64,000 nucleotides of DNA from Annona cherimola (taxonomy: Eukaryota; Streptophyta; Magnoliopsida; Magnoliales; Annonaceae). Shown in pieces: positions 59,421 to 64,000 of the stretch; the stretch's first letter is position 1; each line of letters begins with the position of its first letter. The stretch spans positions 9,987,579 through 10,051,578 of the forward strand of contig CM059975.1 of the NCBI GenBank assembly GCA_030490835.1, written 5' to 3'. The notes beneath the pieces were generated by a model. The model made no database searches and had not been told where the DNA came from. It saw only the letters and a list, made by a program, of their open reading frames with translations. A program made the translations under genes and the position numbers.

Positions 59421-62400
59421 GGAAGAAAAGGAGGATTAGGCCTTGTTTTGTCCTTTATTTGTTTGCCTTGCTCCGTCTTTGGGTTTGGGAGAGGGGAAGA
59501 TATCTTGACGTGGGGGAAACAAGTACTGTGAGAAAGGAATAAAAAGTGCTAAGGGCAGGCAGGCAGAAAGGCACTGCTGCCATGTGCCCTCTTCTTTCTC
59601 GTTTCTTCTCGTCCAGACATGGATGGACTAGTCTCTCACAGCTCTAAATACTGAAATATGGACCATCCAACCTGTGCGTGCCCAGCTCCATTGCATTGAT
59701 CCCGGCCATCCTCAAAGATGATTTCTCTCTCCTTTCTTAGCCACTTCTATGTGAATCAAGGGGCCTCGATATACACGACCAGCAGAAAATTGAAAATCGA
59801 TTGTCGGTAAGATAAAAATCCTAGCAAATTTGATCTTTTTTGTTTAATTATTACGTATCTTTTCTGTCAATATATGCGGTCCGTCTTAGCTTTATTTTCA
59901 TCATTAATATTCATTTTTGCTGCTTTCTTTTTCAAAATCTCGAAATTTTCATGCATCGAATTGATTAGAAGATTCTACTGAATGCAGAGGAATAATGGAA
60001 AGAATTCACGGCAATATTTCCTCTATGAGCATTTGACTTTTATGTTATCGATGAAATTTGCTGCTGCTGTCGAGCTTGGATCGTTTATCACGTTGCAAAC
60101 CGTAGGGGAGTGCATCCGAACAGTTGGAAGGGGTACTGTAAAACAAAATGCTAAATCAAAATTCGAAAAGTGGCGTGATTACAGCTCAATTGCAGGTGTT
60201 GGTTGGAATAGTTTCAACTGTTTGATCTGTATTCAACTGTTTGACTTGAACAGCTTGGGCAATGGCGTATGACTCGTGATGCTAGTGAGCCCACTCATCA
60301 GTACAGTGGTTAGAGCGCAATACCATTTTGCCCGTGAGCGCTTGTGCATTGCATTCCTCTCGGGTCTTCTCCATGTGCTACAGTGCTGATATAAGTGGCT
60401 GGTTTTGGATGCTAATTCAAAAACCACACCATCAAATCAATCCTCCTTAATTAGAACTATCTTTTTTTATCGCCCACAGATTTCTTAAGCTTTGGATGAA
60501 ATGTTAGGAGAGAGCAGGCCTTAGCATGATAGTAAGAGTTAGGTAAGTTACTCATTTCGTTTTCAAATATCGAGGGCCCTTATCAAACACTTGTTGATTG
60601 GAGTGGTAAAAATTGATTCTCTTAAGTAAGATTTTGAGTTCGAGTCTTGTGAACGAGAATTTAAAATTGCTGGGAGAACTTTGCTCCTTATTGGTCTGAC
60701 CCAACTTGTCCTTAGAAAATTGGAGATTATTTGTACTTTCCTTGAGGTCTTATGGCCTCCCAACTTGGGTTTGCTTTATTCATTGGGGTTAGCCCTTCCT
60801 CTTCAGCTGAACTGAGTACACGTTCTGTGTCGGCTTTGAAACTAAGGCTGTCAATGAACTAGGCCCATCCATAGAGAAAAGCCTTGAAAAGGCCGAAATG
60901 GGTTGGCTGCTTCGATGGGTCAACATGGCAACACCTTGAGTTTCACTTCAGCGAAGCAATGGGATACTGGTTTGAGAGCCTAGCTAGTTCCGCAAAAAAT
61001 ATATTCTCATTATTACTCGTTATTTTGTATCAAATACTTATTTGAATAAATTCATATAATTACTGATATTTATCATTTAAATTTTTTCAAAGCCTCTAAT
61101 CTTTTAAACATACTAGATAGTTTGGGAAAATAAATTATTTTCACTATTTTTAAATTAGGGTCGCACTTCAACAGAACCGACCTCTTAGTTGGGCCCCATA
61201 TTGACGATAAAATCAAATTTCAACTGTTAATATTATTTAAAGTCATTTATTTTTATCACGATACTAAAATATTTCAATTTTTATATGGATCATACCAACT
61301 CAAAAAATATATAATTGTCTGTGAATTACGAGAAATACTTATATCCAACCGCATGTACATTAAAATGTTAATTATCCATTCATAAAGGAAGCAAATTTTG
61401 AATCCAAACCATGGACTAACGTGCTCGTCCTAAGTATAATGAAGTGGGATACAATTTATAAAATATAAACGATGATTGATAGTACTGAAATGTATTTTTT
61501 AAGGCAAAGTACTGAAATAGAATACATTAAATTATATCTTATAAATTAATGTATTTTGTATTAAACTATATCTTATAGAATAATGTGTTTTGTGAGTATA
61601 AGAAGATATCATTGATTAGCTTCTTGAATTGGAATAGAATCAATACATGATTGCTAAGATACCATGTACTCGTTGTAGAAGCTGATTACCATCTGCAAGG
61701 ACAAATTACTTAATTAAAAGTTGGTGATATATCTAAGGAATTCAATCAAAGCTATAATGAAATATTGCAAACGATATATTGAAAACTGAATCTCTCTATT
61801 TCAAATCTAAAAAAGTCCAAGTTCCAGATAGCCACTCATGGACAAGCATTTGCGGAAGCAGATGGATGTAAAATTAATGGAAGGTTCAATGACAGTGATC
61901 CAACAGATAACGAGTCACCGAATCATGCATCTAGCGTGATGTGTTTGTTAATTGAGTTATAGGCTTCTGATTAGCTTTGTCAAGAAGGAAAAATGGAAAA
62001 TAAGAAATGTAATATTTTTGAAAATTATGAGAACAATATGATAGAATAAAAAAAATAGAACAAATATGATAATTGTACGAAAATAATTAAAAAACATTAA
62101 TATAAGGATAAAAATGAAAAAGGCAAGGTAGATAAATAATTAAAATGTTAAAAAAATTTTGAAATATACGTGGGAGAGAGGTGAGAAAGCCATTTTCTAC
62201 CCAAACTTTGTTACCAAACCGATTCTTGGTTTCGAAGCCATGGAAGTAAACTTCTCTGTTAAAAGCTCTGCTCTTCACCACTATAGTAACAGATATTTCT
62301 AAGAGAGCAGACGACAACTCTGACATCTTAAATATTTATTCTACAAATTCCAAGCATTTGAAAAGGCTTTAATTCATCTTTATAATCAACACTTAGATTG

Positions 62401-64000
62401 GCGAACCAACTTTTGATCCACAAAACTTAACACTGCACCTATTTTTAGAATGACTAAGAAAAGCATGTAAGAGATTAAGTGACTAATCTCCGTTGAGCTA
62501 ATTCTTTCACAAACTGAAAACATTCAACTCTGGTTTTTCTACTTCAAATTCTTTGGAGATCTGAAGCACGATAGAACCGGAACTCTCGTCCTCAAAGAGC
62601 AATGTTTTAAAAAACAGTGGACCAGATGACTCGGTAGTTTAACTGGTTAAATCGTAGTTGAACCTTGGTTTAAACAAAAAATTCAAGAACTAATGGATAA
62701 AACAGTTCGGCCTATAGTATAGTTTTTACACGTCAAAAATTGTTTTAAACTTTTTACGTTCAGTTTTACAAAAGCGCTATTGTATGCTTAATTTATATAC
62801 TCATAACTTATATGTGATAAGTAGAACTAAAAGAAGGTGATTATTTTATTGAGCTAGTAGAGGTTCAACTCGGGCTCATAAAACTTGGGTTTATCCTAAC
62901 CTTAATCCTAACTCTATTTATAAAACATCAACCTTAACCTTAACCCTAACTCTATATGTAAACCTAAACTCTTACTCTATTTTTGAAAATCGGATTCAGG
63001 TTGAGTTTCAGATTAAAATTTAGGTTAATAAATTTAAATTTTATTTAAGAGTGATAAGTTTAAAATTTTGGGTACATTTGGCAATGGTTAAAATATGTCA
63101 GCTTAAAACTTTTCAATCTAAAACTTTTTACTCTCCACAACTATCATATTTTTTAATTATTTTTTTACATTTTCCTATACAACTACTCTACTTTTCAATC
63201 ACTTCTACACAACTATCTAAACAACTAACTTATCTATTTTAACTTTATCATCTTTACTACTCATCATTACCCTTATCATATCACATCATTTGACAACTTT
63301 TACTTTCAAAATTTTTCATCAAAAGTTTTATCCATTTCCAAACACACCCTTTATATGAATGTATAATAACAGCGAATCATATAAGTAAACATAATAATAT
63401 ACAGTCAAACCACATATTTTTGAAAAATATAACAATATAAAGAAGAGGAGTGATCCCGTTAACTCGAGCTAAGCAAATGTCTTGCTTAGCCCACCTAAAA
63501 AAACTCATTTACAATAATTTTTTTATTTTTCTCTTCATACACTTGTTTAGCTAAGCGTATTTAAAACCAAGTTTTACCATTGTTGAATATGTGAATATAT
63601 TTTTTTGAAATTTTTAAACATCTGTGTATATATATATTTAAAATACCTTTATCTTTAAAAATCTAAAAAAATATATACATATATCCAAGAATTGTAAAAC
63701 TTATTTTATATGTTAAATACACTTAGATAAACAAGTATATGAAAAAAAAATGAAAAATTGTTGTAAATGAGTTTTTTGAAATAGGTTAAGTGAGACATTT
63801 GCTTAGCCCGGGCTAATAGAATTATTTATTTATAAAGAATATCGTTAGAAAAAATTTAACATAAAAAATATTAACGAATAAGATTATAAAAATAAAAGAT
63901 AAATATAAATGAAAATAATATACTTTATTTATAATATAATTATAATATGTCAAACATGTATTTATAAATATAAATAACATAAAATACAAAAAATATAAAG
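59421..64000. other. Intergenic region to the right edge
   Basis: No gene was recognised. It holds one MITE (63070-63349), possible tRNA-derived repeat fragments at about 60.29-60.38 kb and 60.58-60.76 kb (B-box-like GAGTTCGAGTC), a decayed (CCTAAC)-like hAT fragment at about 62.88-62.96 kb, and AT-rich sequence. Confidence 0.5.
63070..63349 (-). mobile_element. PIF/Harbinger-type MITE
   Basis: The diverged left end GGGTACATTTGGCAATGG and intact right end CCAAACACACCC flank the family interior. TTT lies on both sides (63067-63069, 63350-63352). Length 280 bp, the same as 57399-57678. Confidence 0.8.

Noticed and set aside
62870..62970. Telomere-like CCTAAC/CCCTAA words
   Set aside because: The words are irregular, not tandem CCCTAAA repeats. 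Similar words occur in the hAT-like fragments at 8.9 and 53.5 kb.

Overview
This window is nuclear DNA of a flowering plant. The evidence is spliced GT-AG genes of plant-specific families, an intron-containing tRNA-Tyr, and a dense population of plant transposons: a TRIM, an RTE-type LINE, PIF/Harbinger MITEs, MULE-like foldback elements and tRNA-derived SINEs. The species cannot be fixed from sequence alone. Moderate introns and AT-rich intergenic DNA full of MITEs suit a woody angiosperm such as a magnoliid or eudicot, but that is inference. I found no bacterial, organellar or viral block, no CRISPR array, and no novel defence-like system.

Layout. A FAR1-related transcription factor lies on + at 145-3793, with five short 3' exons beyond its long first coding exon. 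Tail to tail with it is a ten-exon SBT2-type subtilase on - (17989 to 6041). Its sixth intron carries an intact TRIM and a 5'-truncated LINE. About 12 kb without a convincing gene follows (18.3-30.6 kb), made of MITEs, foldback elements, SINEs and two orphan coding-like fragments. Next come tRNA-Tyr(GUA) at 30620-30703 and a nine-exon plastid ribose-5-phosphate isomerase homolog on + (30925-34734). Tail to tail with that is a ten-exon SLC19/reduced-folate-carrier-like transporter on - (44220 to 36811). A small secreted proline-rich protein sits on + (45596-45946). A degraded LTR-retrotransposon remnant and more MITEs fill 46-51.8 kb. A four-coding-exon WDR26/GID7-type LisH-CTLH-WD40 protein on - (57124 to 51831) is the last gene, and 59.4-64 kb is repeat-bearing intergenic DNA.

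The genes do not form a pathway: transcription control, extracellular proteolysis, pentose-phosphate metabolism, vitamin transport, cell-wall protein and ubiquitin-ligase recruitment sit side by side as usual in a plant genome. I built the exon models by hand from splice sites and reading-frame continuity. In every multi-exon gene the exon phases close to a whole number of codons, which is the main support for the models. The most distinctive material is the transposon record: several elements have recognisable target-site duplications and can be placed to the base.
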